In this document: positions 18,905 to 26,717 of the stretch, in pieces | Layout: the number at the start of each line of letters is the position of its first letter | Numbering within the stretch: position 1 is the first letter of the stretch | The notes under the pieces: model-generated | Database searches by the model: none | Told to the model about the DNA's origin: nothing | Seen by the model: only the letters and a program-made list of their open reading frames with translations | DNA from: Methanolobus sp. | GTDB lineage: Archaea; Halobacteriota; Methanosarcinia; Methanosarcinales; Methanosarcinaceae | Length of the DNA stretch: 64,000 bases | Assembly: GCF_016278385.1 (NCBI RefSeq) | Contig: NZ_JADQBY010000028.1 | Location: 88,426-152,425, forward strand | Direction: 5' to 3' | Position numbers and translations under genes: made by a program

Positions 18905-20770
18905 ATGGAAGAATGTGCAGACAACAGGCAAAAAGTAGTCCCTGACACAAGTGCTGTCATTGATGGAATCCTTTCCGGAAGGATACAGAATGATGGACTG
19001 AGGGACGTTGATATCCATATTCCTGAGGCTGTGGTGGCTGAGCTGGAAGCCCAGGCCAACAGAAGACTTGAAATAGGATACAAAGGCCTTGAAGAGATAC
19101 AGGAACTGCAGAGATACGCATCGAAGGGTATCATTCGATTATTTTTTACCGGACCCAGACCAAACCTTGATCAAGTCAAGCTTGCCAAGGGCGGCGAGAT
19201 AGATGCACTAATAAGAGAGGTTGCAGAGGAGCTTGATGCAAATTTTGTCACAGGCGACAGAGTACAATCGCTTGTTGCAAAGGCAAAAGGAATTGATGTT
19301 GATTTTATAAAACCTCCTTTTGAGGAGTTCGGACCATTGCTTGTGGATCAGTTTTTCACGCCTGACACAATGTCGGTTCACCTGAAACATAAAGTATGTC
19401 CCATGGCAAAGAGAGGTTCAATTAAGAATGTGCAATATGTGAAGATAAGAAATGAGCCATGCACATACCAGGAATTGAAAATAATATCCAGGGAACTTCT
19501 GGAAAGGGCGCGTGCTGACCAGGAGTCATTTACAGAGATGTCCTTTAGCGGTGCTTCAGTACTCCAGATACGGAATATGAGAATCGCCATAGCCAATCCT
19601 CCGTTCTCCGATGATGTGGAGATCACTATTGTTCGCCCGATAGCTTCGGTGTCACTGGAAGAGTACCGTCTGAGCGATATACTGAAGGAAAGGATACGAT
19701 CCCAGAGGGGAATACTCATTGCAGGACCACCTGGGGCAGGAAAGTCCACTTTTGCAGCAGGTGTTGCTACATACCTTAATGGCAGGGGATTTGTTGTCAA
19801 GACCATGGAATCACCCCGGGACCTGCAGGTGCCACCGGAGATCACCCAGTACGCACCTCTTGACGGCAGCCTTGAGAATACGGCGGATGTGCTCCTGCTT
19901 GTGCGCCCGGACTATACTATATATGACGAGGTACGCAAGACCAAGGACTTCGAGATATTTGTGGACATGAGACTTGCCGGCGTTGGCATGATCGGAGTCG
20001 TGCATGCTAACCGCGCAGTTGACGCTATCCAGAGACTTATCGGCAGGGTTGAGCTTGGTGTAATCCCCCAGGTTGTGGATACTGTGATATTCATCGACAA
20101 GGGAGAGATCGCAAAGGTACAGGTACTGGAGTTCACTGTGAAGGTTCCAGCAGGTATGATGGAAGCAGACCTTGCCAGACCTGTCATCCTTATTTCTGAC
20201 CTTGAAACTGGCAAGAATGAATTTGAGATATACACCTACGGCGAACAGGTAGTTGTTATGCCCCTTGGTGGTGAACAGAAGAGAAACCCATCCTGGAAAT
20301 TTGCAGAAGAACAGGTCAAGGAAGTCATTGGTAACTATGCCAGTGGTCCGGTTGAAGTGGAAATGACCTCAGATAACCGGGCTATGGTGCGTGTAAGAGA
20401 CAAGGACATGCCAAGAGTGATAGGCAAGAGCGGTAAAACCATCGATGATATTGAGAAAATACTTGGTATTCATATTGATGTACGTAAGTTCGAACCAGGA
20501 GAGGAGCGCAGATATCAAGGTAAAGAGGAGCGTAACCCACGGGAAAACAAGGAACATCACCCTATCATCGAACGCACAAGAAAGCACGTCATTCTTAATG
20601 TGCCTGAAGTGGCAGGCCGCGATGTAGAAGTCTATGCAGACGAGGGTTTTCTGTTCTCAGCAACTGTTGGCAGACGCGGTGATATCAAAGTAAGGACGGA
20701 TTCGGAGGTTGCTTTTGATATTTTTGAGGCTATGCAAGAAGGCGTGGTTATCCGGGTAAAGGAAATCTGA
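18905..20770 (+). CDS. PIN domain - VirB11/PilT-type ATPase - KH protein
   Basis: About 621 residues with three parts. A PIN nuclease domain (PDTSAVIDGILSG at the start, FVTGDRVQSLVAK near residue 115) is followed by a secretion-type ATPase with Walker A GPPGAGKST (near 273) and a Walker B/His-box region (VLLLVRPDYTIYDEVRK, VGMIGVVHANRAVDAIQR). A KH RNA-binding motif (VIGKSGKTIDDIEK, near 505) precedes a small C-terminal beta domain. The family is archaeal and the function is unknown; RNA cleavage or remodelling is inferred. ATG 18905 has GAGG 3-7 bases upstream; the TTG at 18896 is less likely. Confidence 0.88.
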   Translation: MEECADNRQKVVPDTSAVIDGILSGRIQNDGLRDVDIHIPEAVVAELEAQANRRLEIGYKGLEEIQELQRYASKGIIRLFFTGPRPNLDQVKLAKGGEIDALIREVAEELDANFVTGDRVQSLVAKAKGIDVDFIKPPFEEFGPLLVDQFFTPDTMSVHLKHKVCPMAKRGSIKNVQYVKIRNEPCTYQELKIISRELLERARADQESFTEMSFSGASVLQIRNMRIAIANPPFSDDVEITIVRPIASVSLEEYRLSDILKERIRSQRGILIAGPPGAGKSTFAAGVATYLNGRGFVVKTMESPRDLQVPPEITQYAPLDGSLENTADVLLLVRPDYTIYDEVRKTKDFEIFVDMRLAGVGMIGVVHANRAVDAIQRLIGRVELGVIPQVVDTVIFIDKGEIAKVQVLEFTVKVPAGMMEADLARPVILISDLETGKNEFEIYTYGEQVVVMPLGGEQKRNPSWKFAEEQVKEVIGNYASGPVEVEMTSDNRAMVRVRDKDMPRVIGKSGKTIDDIEKILGIHIDVRKFEPGEERRYQGKEERNPRENKEHHPIIERTRKHVILNVPEVAGRDVEVYADEGFLFSATVGRRGDIKVRTDSEVAFDIFEAMQEGVVIRVKEI

Positions 20771-20893
20771 TAAGACAATGATTACAGGGATTGCGATGCG
20801 TTCCTTGTAACAATCTTTCTCCCATTTTAAACATTAATACATGGCATAAATCAAAACGTATTTATATTTTTAAATAATTAAATTTAGATTGGA

Positions 20894-22027
20894 ATGGAAA
20901 TCGACATAAAACGTGGTTATGAGATTCTTCCTAACAATAATGTTACTTTTGGAATCAGAGTCACAAACAATACAGATCTGGTAATTTCTGATGTACAGGT
21001 CATTCTTGATTATAATGAATCACTTTTCAAGTTACAGGAATACAGAATTCTGAAACTGGCTAACATCCCCCCAGGCACAGCTCTGACTGCTAAATTCACC
21101 CTGAAACCAACGGGGCGTATCCACAACGAAAAAATCGAAGCAAGCATAATCTACCGTGACCCAAAATGGGAAAAACACATTGTTGATATGCGACCAAAAA
21201 AAGTACAGCAATCTAATACCCATTTAACCCGGATTTCAGAAATTGACCAGAGTAATAACAAGGAAAATGATGCAAAAAAAGATAGAACTGTTGCTGGCAA
21301 AAAAAAGCAAAACTCGCAAGATGAAGATATTGCGAAAATGTATGATGCATACCTGAAAGAGATCGAAAGCAAACAAAGAGAGACTGAAGAGAAAAGAGAA
21401 GATAGTATCATTCCGTATTCCCGTAATCCGCATCCCTCTGACAAGAAACTTACTATTCTTCGCAGCACAGCCCCACCGCGTAAAAAAGAAGAACCTAATT
21501 TAAAAGGACAGAAAAAAAGCAAGACGAAAGTCCTCAAGCAGATGTTATTCATCATGGTTCTTTTCATTGTTGCAGGTTCCTTAATGCAAATCCCCATAAT
21601 TCGAGAAAATATAGGTGGCAAGTATGGAATAGTGGGAACAAATTCCAATGAAACGGAATTGATAGTGACCAATTTTCTCAATGCAGTGAATGAAAGTCAG
21701 TTCAGTATTGCTTTTAGTATGTATCAGGGAGAAGGTGTTCTTGTTCCCGCAAGTATTCAAATGTTATTCAGTAACGAAGGAATTAAACCGAATAGCATCA
21801 AACAGATAGACATTGTGTCAAAGGAAATCGAAGATGATACAGCGGTTATAGCAGTAAACTGTACTGTATCCAGTTTTAATATTCTTGGGAAGGAAACTGA
21901 TATTTCAGTTATACCGGTCTATTTTCAGCTACATGATATTGAGCAGGGGTGGACAGTAACGGCCATTTCATTTATCCATCCGTATGATATTGAATCCAGT
22001 AAAAAAGCAGAAGTGATTCAGCAGTGA
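20894..22027 (+). CDS. Membrane protein with N-terminal beta domain, coiled coil and C-terminal NTF2-like domain
   Basis: A 377-residue protein without a signal peptide. Residues 1-105 form a beta-sandwich-like domain (FGIRVTNNTDLVISDVQVIL). A Lys/Glu-rich, probably coiled, stretch follows (about 115-215). A single membrane helix (MLFIMVLFIVAGSLMQIPII) leads to an external domain of about 130 residues resembling DUF4878/NTF2-like folds (VTNFLNAVNESQFSIAFSMY). A TATA-like TTTATATTT lies about 35 bases before the ATG. The role is unknown; a sensor or surface scaffold is possible. Confidence 0.6.
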   Translation: MEIDIKRGYEILPNNNVTFGIRVTNNTDLVISDVQVILDYNESLFKLQEYRILKLANIPPGTALTAKFTLKPTGRIHNEKIEASIIYRDPKWEKHIVDMRPKKVQQSNTHLTRISEIDQSNNKENDAKKDRTVAGKKKQNSQDEDIAKMYDAYLKEIESKQRETEEKREDSIIPYSRNPHPSDKKLTILRSTAPPRKKEEPNLKGQKKSKTKVLKQMLFIMVLFIVAGSLMQIPIIRENIGGKYGIVGTNSNETELIVTNFLNAVNESQFSIAFSMYQGEGVLVPASIQMLFSNEGIKPNSIKQIDIVSKEIEDDTAVIAVNCTVSSFNILGKETDISVIPVYFQLHDIEQGWTVTAISFIHPYDIESSKKAEVIQQ

Positions 22028-22166
22028 TGATTTCTCAAACATCCTGGTCGGAACAGCTACAATAAGACCTGACAAATGCTGATTTTGTAAGTACTTCATC
22101 CTGTGGTGTAAAAGAAACAGGATATCTGTATCCTTGAAGTATCCCAGACAAAACTTGTGATAAGAA

Positions 22167-22196
22167 GTGACCACAAAAAGACGATTAGAACGTGGG
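22167..22196 (+). repeat. Degenerate copy of the GTGACCAC hairpin element
   Basis: GTGACCACAAAA, then 7-8 bases, then TAGAA-n-GTGG, in the same order and spacing as the element before the Fic gene (24224-24254). The second arm is incomplete here. Confidence 0.5.
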
Positions 22197-22248
22197 CATT
22201 TTTGAGGGCATGCAAGAGGGCGAGGTCATACGGATGAAGGAGGGCTGA
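22192..22248 (+). pseudogene. Remnant of the C-terminal end of a PIN-ATPase-KH gene
   Basis: Translates VGIFEGMQEGEVIRMKEG then stop, matching the last residues of the intact gene at 18905-20770 (VAFDIFEAMQEGVVIRVKEI). A TAG precedes it in frame. It is evidently the tail of a second, lost copy. The remaining bases 22028-22190 show no recognisable gene. Confidence 0.7.
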
Positions 22249-22313
22249 AGGGCCTGTAACAAGCCCCCTAATGTGGATTTTATTCATTAATTCATGAGAT
22301 AGTGCAGGAAGAG

Positions 22314-22736
22314 TTAGTAATGTGTGCTTAGATATTCTGCGACATATCTGGCAAATGTATCGAAGTCATCCAGCCTTTCGGTTAGGAACGTATACAGAAT
22401 ATCAAGGTCTACTTCTTCGTACATGTGAACCAGAATATTCCTAAAACCTGCTGCCTGAGCAAATTCTTCTGCAAATTCACCTGGAATTATTCTGTTTTTG
22501 CCAAGTATTAGGAACACACTTCTGTACATCTCAGGCCGTTCAAATCCTTCTCTTGAGATTATTATTTCACCAATATCTATTGCACTTTCAATGGCAAGCT
22601 GGAAATTACGCTCAACAGCGCTGCGAAGTTCGTAATTATTCTCCAGCTCGGTGCTGCCAGCATCTACGGATTTAAGATAACTGACACATCTTTGCATGAA
22701 ACTCAGTTTCCGGAGGATCTTGTCATCATCACGCAT
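22314..22736 (-). CDS. hepT: HepT-like HEPN toxin (DUF86)
   Basis: A 140-residue, all-helical HEPN protein. The catalytic RNase motif R-x4-6-H is present as FRNILVHMYEEVD (near residue 105), with the family's conserved FQLAIESAIDIGE helix upstream. In type VII toxin-antitoxin pairs the HEPN toxin is blocked by AMPylation of its Tyr (here the Y after LVHM) by the MntA partner. It starts immediately after the antitoxin gene, with no gap. Confidence 0.9.
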   Translation of the reverse strand: MRDDDKILRKLSFMQRCVSYLKSVDAGSTELENNYELRSAVERNFQLAIESAIDIGEIIISREGFERPEMYRSVFLILGKNRIIPGEFAEEFAQAAGFRNILVHMYEEVDLDILYTFLTERLDDFDTFARYVAEYLSTHY

Positions 22737-23183
22737 TCAAACCAGCCCCTTTTCCATAATTCTTTTAAGCATGTTTTGATTCAGACGGTCCTCATAGTAT
22801 TTCCAGTCCAGATACATTGACATTATGCGATGTTCCACATCCACCCTCAGGCTGTGGTCCCTTGCATGGATAAGGACGTTTTGTTTAATTATCTCAAAAC
22901 TAAGCACCGGTGATGTGTCATTGATTACCAGAAGATCAATATTGTCACTTTTGAGTAAAGTGGTGAGACTGCCTATCAGCTCAATGCGTTTACGATTTCT
23001 CTGTGCTTTTGTCATTGATTCTGACAAATAAACACCTATATCGATATCACTCAGGACACCGGCTTTCCCCTCTGACACTGATCCAAAAAGGTAAGCAAGC
23101 TCAACGTATTCCTCTTTCTTAAAGAAGTCTTTGAGGAGAGGAAGCAATTGTTCTTTTTGCGGAATAGGATTTCCTGTGTTCAT
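22737..23183 (-). CDS. mntA: MntA-like nucleotidyltransferase antitoxin
   Basis: About 148 residues. The minimal nucleotidyltransferase motif GSVSEGKAGVLSDIDIGVYL gives GS-x10-DxD, with a third Asp in the segment DNIDLLVIND. It would AMPylate and neutralise the adjacent HepT toxin. ATG 23183 is preferred; an in-frame GTG lies 9 bases upstream (23192). It abuts hepT. It is the first gene of an accessory stretch reaching to about 29.7 kb. Confidence 0.88.
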   Translation of the reverse strand: MNTGNPIPQKEQLLPLLKDFFKKEEYVELAYLFGSVSEGKAGVLSDIDIGVYLSESMTKAQRNRKRIELIGSLTTLLKSDNIDLLVINDTSPVLSFEIIKQNVLIHARDHSLRVDVEHRIMSMYLDWKYYEDRLNQNMLKRIMEKGLV

Positions 23184-23337
23184 AAGAGCCACTAAAGCTG
23201 AGTTATTCTAAATATTTAGTATGTATTTATGGATGATAAAGGTTAAGTAATTGATTTTAAGGAAATAGAAGATAGGACATCAATACAACCCGCCACAAAT
23301 CAATACATGTGCATTTCTTCCGCATTATAGGATAAAT

Positions 23338-24012
23338 CTATTTTTTTTCTCCGCAATAACCACAAATTCCCATCCTGGGAGAATTAACTACGGGCAGTAC
23401 CATTTCTTCACTGCATTCAAAATCTTCGCAACAGTTATCGCAATAAAATACACGTCCAGCGTCACTACAGTAAATACATACCTGTGTTGCTGGTTTTCCA
23501 CACTTTATACACACAAATTCAAAAGGAAGGTTCCGTGCCATAAGTATTAATTTTTCATTCCGACCTGCTCCTGTACTTATTGATAATACCTTTAGTTCCA
23601 ATTTAGTTGTCGACCCGAAATCATACTCATACATGAATTCCAGTCCTTCAAAAAGAACATCTTTCAATTGCACTTCCATACTCTTGTTTCTATCAAATTC
23701 AGGATAGAGATCGGGATCTGAATCGTAAATTTCACTACCAATCCTGAACATACTTAGGTGACCACAGCACTCCATCCACCTATCCCTCAAAAACTGATCA
23801 ATATCTTTCAAAGAGGTATTAGCAGACACATCCAAATACATACAATACTGTTTTTTATAGTAGCCTCTTACCTGAATGCAATAATAGACTTCTTCCCCTG
23901 GATGATTTTGTTCTATTCTGACCTTACAATTCTCCAGATGCTTTTTGATAGCAATTTTACCGAAAATTTCACCGCAATAATTACATTCAACACGTTCTTT
24001 CGCCTTCTTCAT
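23338..24012 (-). CDS. Zinc-finger protein with a plasmid pRiA4b ORF3-like domain
   Basis: About 224 residues. An N-terminal CNYCGEIFG...H-x4-C finger is followed by a pRiA4b ORF3-like domain (SLKDIDQFLRDRWMECCGHLSMFRIGSEIYDSD; LEFMYEYDFGSTTKLELKV). A Cys-rich C-terminus has two or three more CxxC pairs (CIKCGKPATQVCIYC, CDNCCEDFEC, CGYCG). The domain is frequent on plasmids and insertion elements; its function is unknown. ATG 24012 is used instead of GTG 24015. No partner gene adjoins it. Confidence 0.75.
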   Translation of the reverse strand: MKKAKERVECNYCGEIFGKIAIKKHLENCKVRIEQNHPGEEVYYCIQVRGYYKKQYCMYLDVSANTSLKDIDQFLRDRWMECCGHLSMFRIGSEIYDSDPDLYPEFDRNKSMEVQLKDVLFEGLEFMYEYDFGSTTKLELKVLSISTGAGRNEKLILMARNLPFEFVCIKCGKPATQVCIYCSDAGRVFYCDNCCEDFECSEEMVLPVVNSPRMGICGYCGEKK

Positions 24013-24118
24013 CACATTATTCCCCGTATAATTTTCTTGTTACTCTTCTTTTTAGTTCCATGTCCTGATAAAAGTTAGGAGGGTTTTTCGAACTATCCTT
24101 TGTTACTAAGGCTTGGCA

Positions 24119-24223
24119 ACTGAAAAAGTCATCAATGATAGAGATACCAGGAAAGAAGCCCTTGAAAATATGAAAGTGGCTATTGAACTGGTGATTGAAG
24201 GCAGAAGGATTTTTTCCTCATAG
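24119..24223 (+). pseudogene. HicB-like antitoxin remnant
   Basis: The frame reads TEKVINDRDTRKEALENMKVAIELVIEGRRIFSS then TAG. DTRKEALENMKVAIELVIEG matches the C-terminal helix of the intact HicB at 25277 (DSKEEALENIKEAIEMVLEV), including nearly identical DNA (GAAGCCCTTGAAAATAT). The N-terminal beta part is gone. Its stop codon lies inside the left inverted repeat of the Fic cassette. Confidence 0.7.
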
Positions 24224-24258
24224 GTGACCACAAAAGTGCTATATAGAATGTGGTCACC
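24220..24258. repeat. Hairpin/operator element before the Fic gene
   Basis: GGTGACCACA (24223-24232) and TGTGGTCACC (24249-24258) form a perfect 10-bp inverted repeat with a 16-base spacer ending 9 bases before the Fic ATG. The extended left arm ATAGGTGACCACAAA (24220-24234) recurs inverted after the gene (25192-25206). It is a candidate operator or recombination site. Confidence 0.7.
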
Positions 24259-24267
24259 CATTTTAGT

Positions 24268-25164
24268 ATGCATATAGAAAAAAGAAAACAGGGACAGAAC
24301 ACAAAGTACTACCTGTCCCACTCCTACCGTGTCGGAAAAAAGACGAAGAAGATACGGCACTACCTGGGCCTTAACCTGACAGAGAAAGAAATTGAAGAGC
24401 GCAGGGAAGATGCTGAAAAGGAAATAGAGCAGCAGATACAGGCTAAGACCGACCTGTTAAAATTCTCCCTCAAAAGAAAAGAGATAGAAAAGCTGAACGA
24501 GTACGACAGGGAGATAGAGGTCGTCCATCTTGATGTTGCGGGCTGGAAAGCCTTCACCGAAAAGTTCGTTTTCAATACCAATGCCATCGAGGGCTCAATG
24601 GTCAGCCCGGAAGAGGTCCATGACCTGCTCAGTCACAATGAGGAGGCCACTAATTCTGATGAAATCGAGGCATTGAATGTCGCAAAGGCTGTGGATTTCA
24701 TACAGAACACAGATGAAGAGCTGTCACTGGAACTCATAAGAAAACTACACAGGATATGTTTTGACGGTTCCAAGAAGTTTGCCGGCAACCTGAGAGATGT
24801 GGAAGTGGTGATACGCAACGCCTACGGTGAAGTGGTACACCGCGGCATCCCAAAGGAAGAGATTGAAAATGAGCTTGTGGAACTTTCAGACTGGTACAAC
24901 GACAATGCCAATGACCTGAAGCCCCTGGTACTGGCCGCCCTAGTCCACAACCAATTCGAGTATATCCACCCCTTCGAGGACGGCAACGGCAGGGTCGGAA
25001 GACTGCTGCTGAATTATGTGTTGTTACGGCATGATTACCCGCCCATCAACATACTGTTCGAGGATAGGGGCAGGTACTATCGGTGTTTGCAGCAGTATTC
25101 CGGCGAGGATAAGCTTGAGGATACGCTGGAGTTTTTAGTTGAGCAGTATCAGAAGGGGGTTTAA
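24268..25164 (+). CDS. Fic-domain protein (AMPylator, self-inhibited class)
   Basis: About 298 residues. The catalytic motif HPFEDGNGRVGRLL (near residue 235) matches HPFx[D/E]GNGRxxR completely. An N-terminal inhibitory motif TNAIEG (near 105) fits [S/T]xxxE[G/N], placing it in the class whose own N-terminal Glu blocks ATP. The N-terminal 100 residues are charged and probably helical. GTG 24250 lies inside the hairpin arm, so ATG 24268 is preferred. It probably transfers AMP from ATP to Tyr/Ser/Thr of target proteins; it could act as a toxin or regulator. Confidence 0.9.
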   Translation: MHIEKRKQGQNTKYYLSHSYRVGKKTKKIRHYLGLNLTEKEIEERREDAEKEIEQQIQAKTDLLKFSLKRKEIEKLNEYDREIEVVHLDVAGWKAFTEKFVFNTNAIEGSMVSPEEVHDLLSHNEEATNSDEIEALNVAKAVDFIQNTDEELSLELIRKLHRICFDGSKKFAGNLRDVEVVIRNAYGEVVHRGIPKEEIENELVELSDWYNDNANDLKPLVLAALVHNQFEYIHPFEDGNGRVGRLLLNYVLLRHDYPPINILFEDRGRYYRCLQQYSGEDKLEDTLEFLVEQYQKGV

Positions 25165-25191
25165 GATGGGTGACTACATTATGGAATCAGA

Positions 25192-25206
25192 TTTGTGGTC
25201 ACCTAT
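25192..25206. repeat. Right inverted repeat of the Fic cassette
   Basis: TTTGTGGTCACCTAT, the exact reverse complement of 24220-24234. The two copies bracket 957 bp that contain only the Fic gene. Confidence 0.75.
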
Positions 25207-25276
25207 AAGAGAGTTTACAATATCTTTTTGCCTTATACATACGGAACTAATATACTAGAATCACTGATGAATAGTT

Positions 25277-25462
25277 ATGGAGTATACAATCGTTCTTGAA
25301 ATTGCAGAAGAGGGCGGATACACTGCACGTTGCCTGGAACTTCCGGCAGCGATCAGTGAGGGAGATTCCAAAGAAGAAGCCCTTGAAAATATCAAGGAGG
25401 CCATTGAAATGGTGCTTGAAGTCACTGAGGAACAGGCAAGCAGTCCATTGTGTTGCTTTTAA
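25277..25462 (+). CDS. HicB-family antitoxin-like protein (short, no HicA partner)
   Basis: A 61-residue protein. The HicB N-terminal domain is clear: YTIVLEIAEEGGYTARCLELPAAISEGDSKEEALENIKEAIE. The C-terminal tail (ASSPLCCF) is unlike the family, and the gene overlaps the 3' end of the convergent methyltransferase by 4 bp, so it may be truncated. No HicA gene is visible on either side. Such orphans occur as single-domain UPF0150 proteins. Confidence 0.8.
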   Translation: MEYTIVLEIAEEGGYTARCLELPAAISEGDSKEEALENIKEAIEMVLEVTEEQASSPLCCF

Positions 25463-26028
25463 GCCATTTTCAACAGCACTGCTTTATCAGGAAAACGTCT
25501 TGGCCTATCCACAACTGTAAGCCCAGCATCGCTGGCTATTTTAATGGTTTCTTCAAGTGCCTTTTTTGAAACGTGCAACGGTGGCTCTACTACATAGATA
25601 AGGCCATCGGCTTTAAGCACCGATACTAATTCCCTAAAAAATGCTCCTTTATCCGGCACCTCATGAACCACATAGAACAGGAATACAAAGTCAAACTTCC
25701 CAGACACACCTATTTTGTCTTCCTCACACTTATGAAGTACAATATTCTGACCTGCTTCGGACCTCCTGATCTTTTCTCTTACCTTCGCAAGCATGCCTTC
25801 CTGTAAGTCTACAGCTACTACCTGACCGGTTTTACCAACCATCTGAGCCATATCAAGAGTAAAAAAACCCGGACCACACCCTACTTCCAGAACATCCACC
25901 CCTTCTTTAACATACGGACCAAGTATTTTCCGGGGATTTTGTAACCATCTGCGAATTCTATTGTTGAGAATGATGGATATTTCTGTGGGACATACATGGG
26001 TGGTATTGGAGATCATTGTGATTCTCAT
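25459..26028 (-). CDS. Class I SAM-dependent methyltransferase
   Basis: A 189-residue protein with motif I VLEVGCGPGFFTLDMA (near residue 50), the acidic VVAVDLQEGML at strand 2 and FDFVFLFYVVHEVPDKGAFF at motif IV. It resembles UbiE/arsenite-type small-molecule methyltransferases. The HEV sequence without an added Cys-rich region argues against ArsM. The substrate is unknown. An ATG at 26013 is an alternative start. Upstream 26029-26320 is AT-rich and holds only the probable promoter (GTTATAAATTA near 26271) of the divergent NUDIX gene. Confidence 0.85.
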   Translation of the reverse strand: MRITMISNTTHVCPTEISIILNNRIRRWLQNPRKILGPYVKEGVDVLEVGCGPGFFTLDMAQMVGKTGQVVAVDLQEGMLAKVREKIRRSEAGQNIVLHKCEEDKIGVSGKFDFVFLFYVVHEVPDKGAFFRELVSVLKADGLIYVVEPPLHVSKKALEETIKIASDAGLTVVDRPRRFPDKAVLLKMA

Positions 26029-26320
26029 CTATTCTGTAGTAAAATTGGTTTTCTAGTTTTAAATAATTCTTGCTTTGAGAGGATTCTAGCAGTTTTATTG
26101 TTAAAAAATGGTATAAACAATACAAAACAATAGTGACACTTTGAAAAACTCACAATAAAAGTAGTAAACTCGAGTTCATCCTTCCAACTGAGATATTCTA
26201 CAGATTCATATTTTCTTTTTTAACATGTATTCTAGTTGATATGCAGTGAATCAGCTCGATCTCTTCAAAAAGAGTTATAAATTATTCAACTAATTATATT
26301 TGAATGGATGTACAAATCAA

Positions 26321-26716
26321 ATGAAACACTACGAAGTAGTTGCAGCAATAATAATTGATAATGATAAGGTTCTATGTGTTCAAAGAGATCATGGAAAACA
26401 CGATTACATTTCTTTAAAGTATGAATTCCCAGGTGGGAAAATAGAATATGGCGAAACTAAAGAACAAGCATTACAACGCGAGTTATTAGAGGAACTTGAT
26501 GTAGATATAGAAATAAAGAGAGAGTTTTTAACTGTAAATCATCAGTATCCTGATTTTAGTGTTACCATGCACAGTTTCATTTGCACTGCTTTAAACTCAA
26601 CATTTAATCTAAAAGAGCACATTGCTTTCAAATGGTTAAATCCAGAAAAATTATCGACTTTAGACTGGGCTGAAGCAGATCTTCCAATTGTTTCAAAATT
26701 AATGAAGGAATGTTAA
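26321..26716 (+). CDS. NUDIX hydrolase (MutT-like)
   Basis: About 131 residues. The Nudix box GGKIEYGETKEQALQRELLEEL fits Gx5Ex7REUxEExGU. Upstream VLCVQRDHGK and EFPGGK, and the C-terminal FKWLNPEKLSTLDWAEADLPIV, are typical of (d)NTP pyrophosphohydrolases of the 8-oxo-dGTPase type. Start ATG 26321; TTG 26300 is unlikely. It is separated by one base from the helicase gene, so the two are coupled. AT-rich codon use, unlike the flanking housekeeping genes, suggests a horizontally acquired pair. Confidence 0.88.
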   Translation: MKHYEVVAAIIIDNDKVLCVQRDHGKHDYISLKYEFPGGKIEYGETKEQALQRELLEELDVDIEIKREFLTVNHQYPDFSVTMHSFICTALNSTFNLKEHIAFKWLNPEKLSTLDWAEADLPIVSKLMKEC

Positions 26717-26717
26717 A

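Noticed and set aside
25296..25520. Alternative frame over HicB as a HicA toxin
   Set aside because: No HicA motif (G-x-H...) and its sequence is an out-of-frame reading of HicB.
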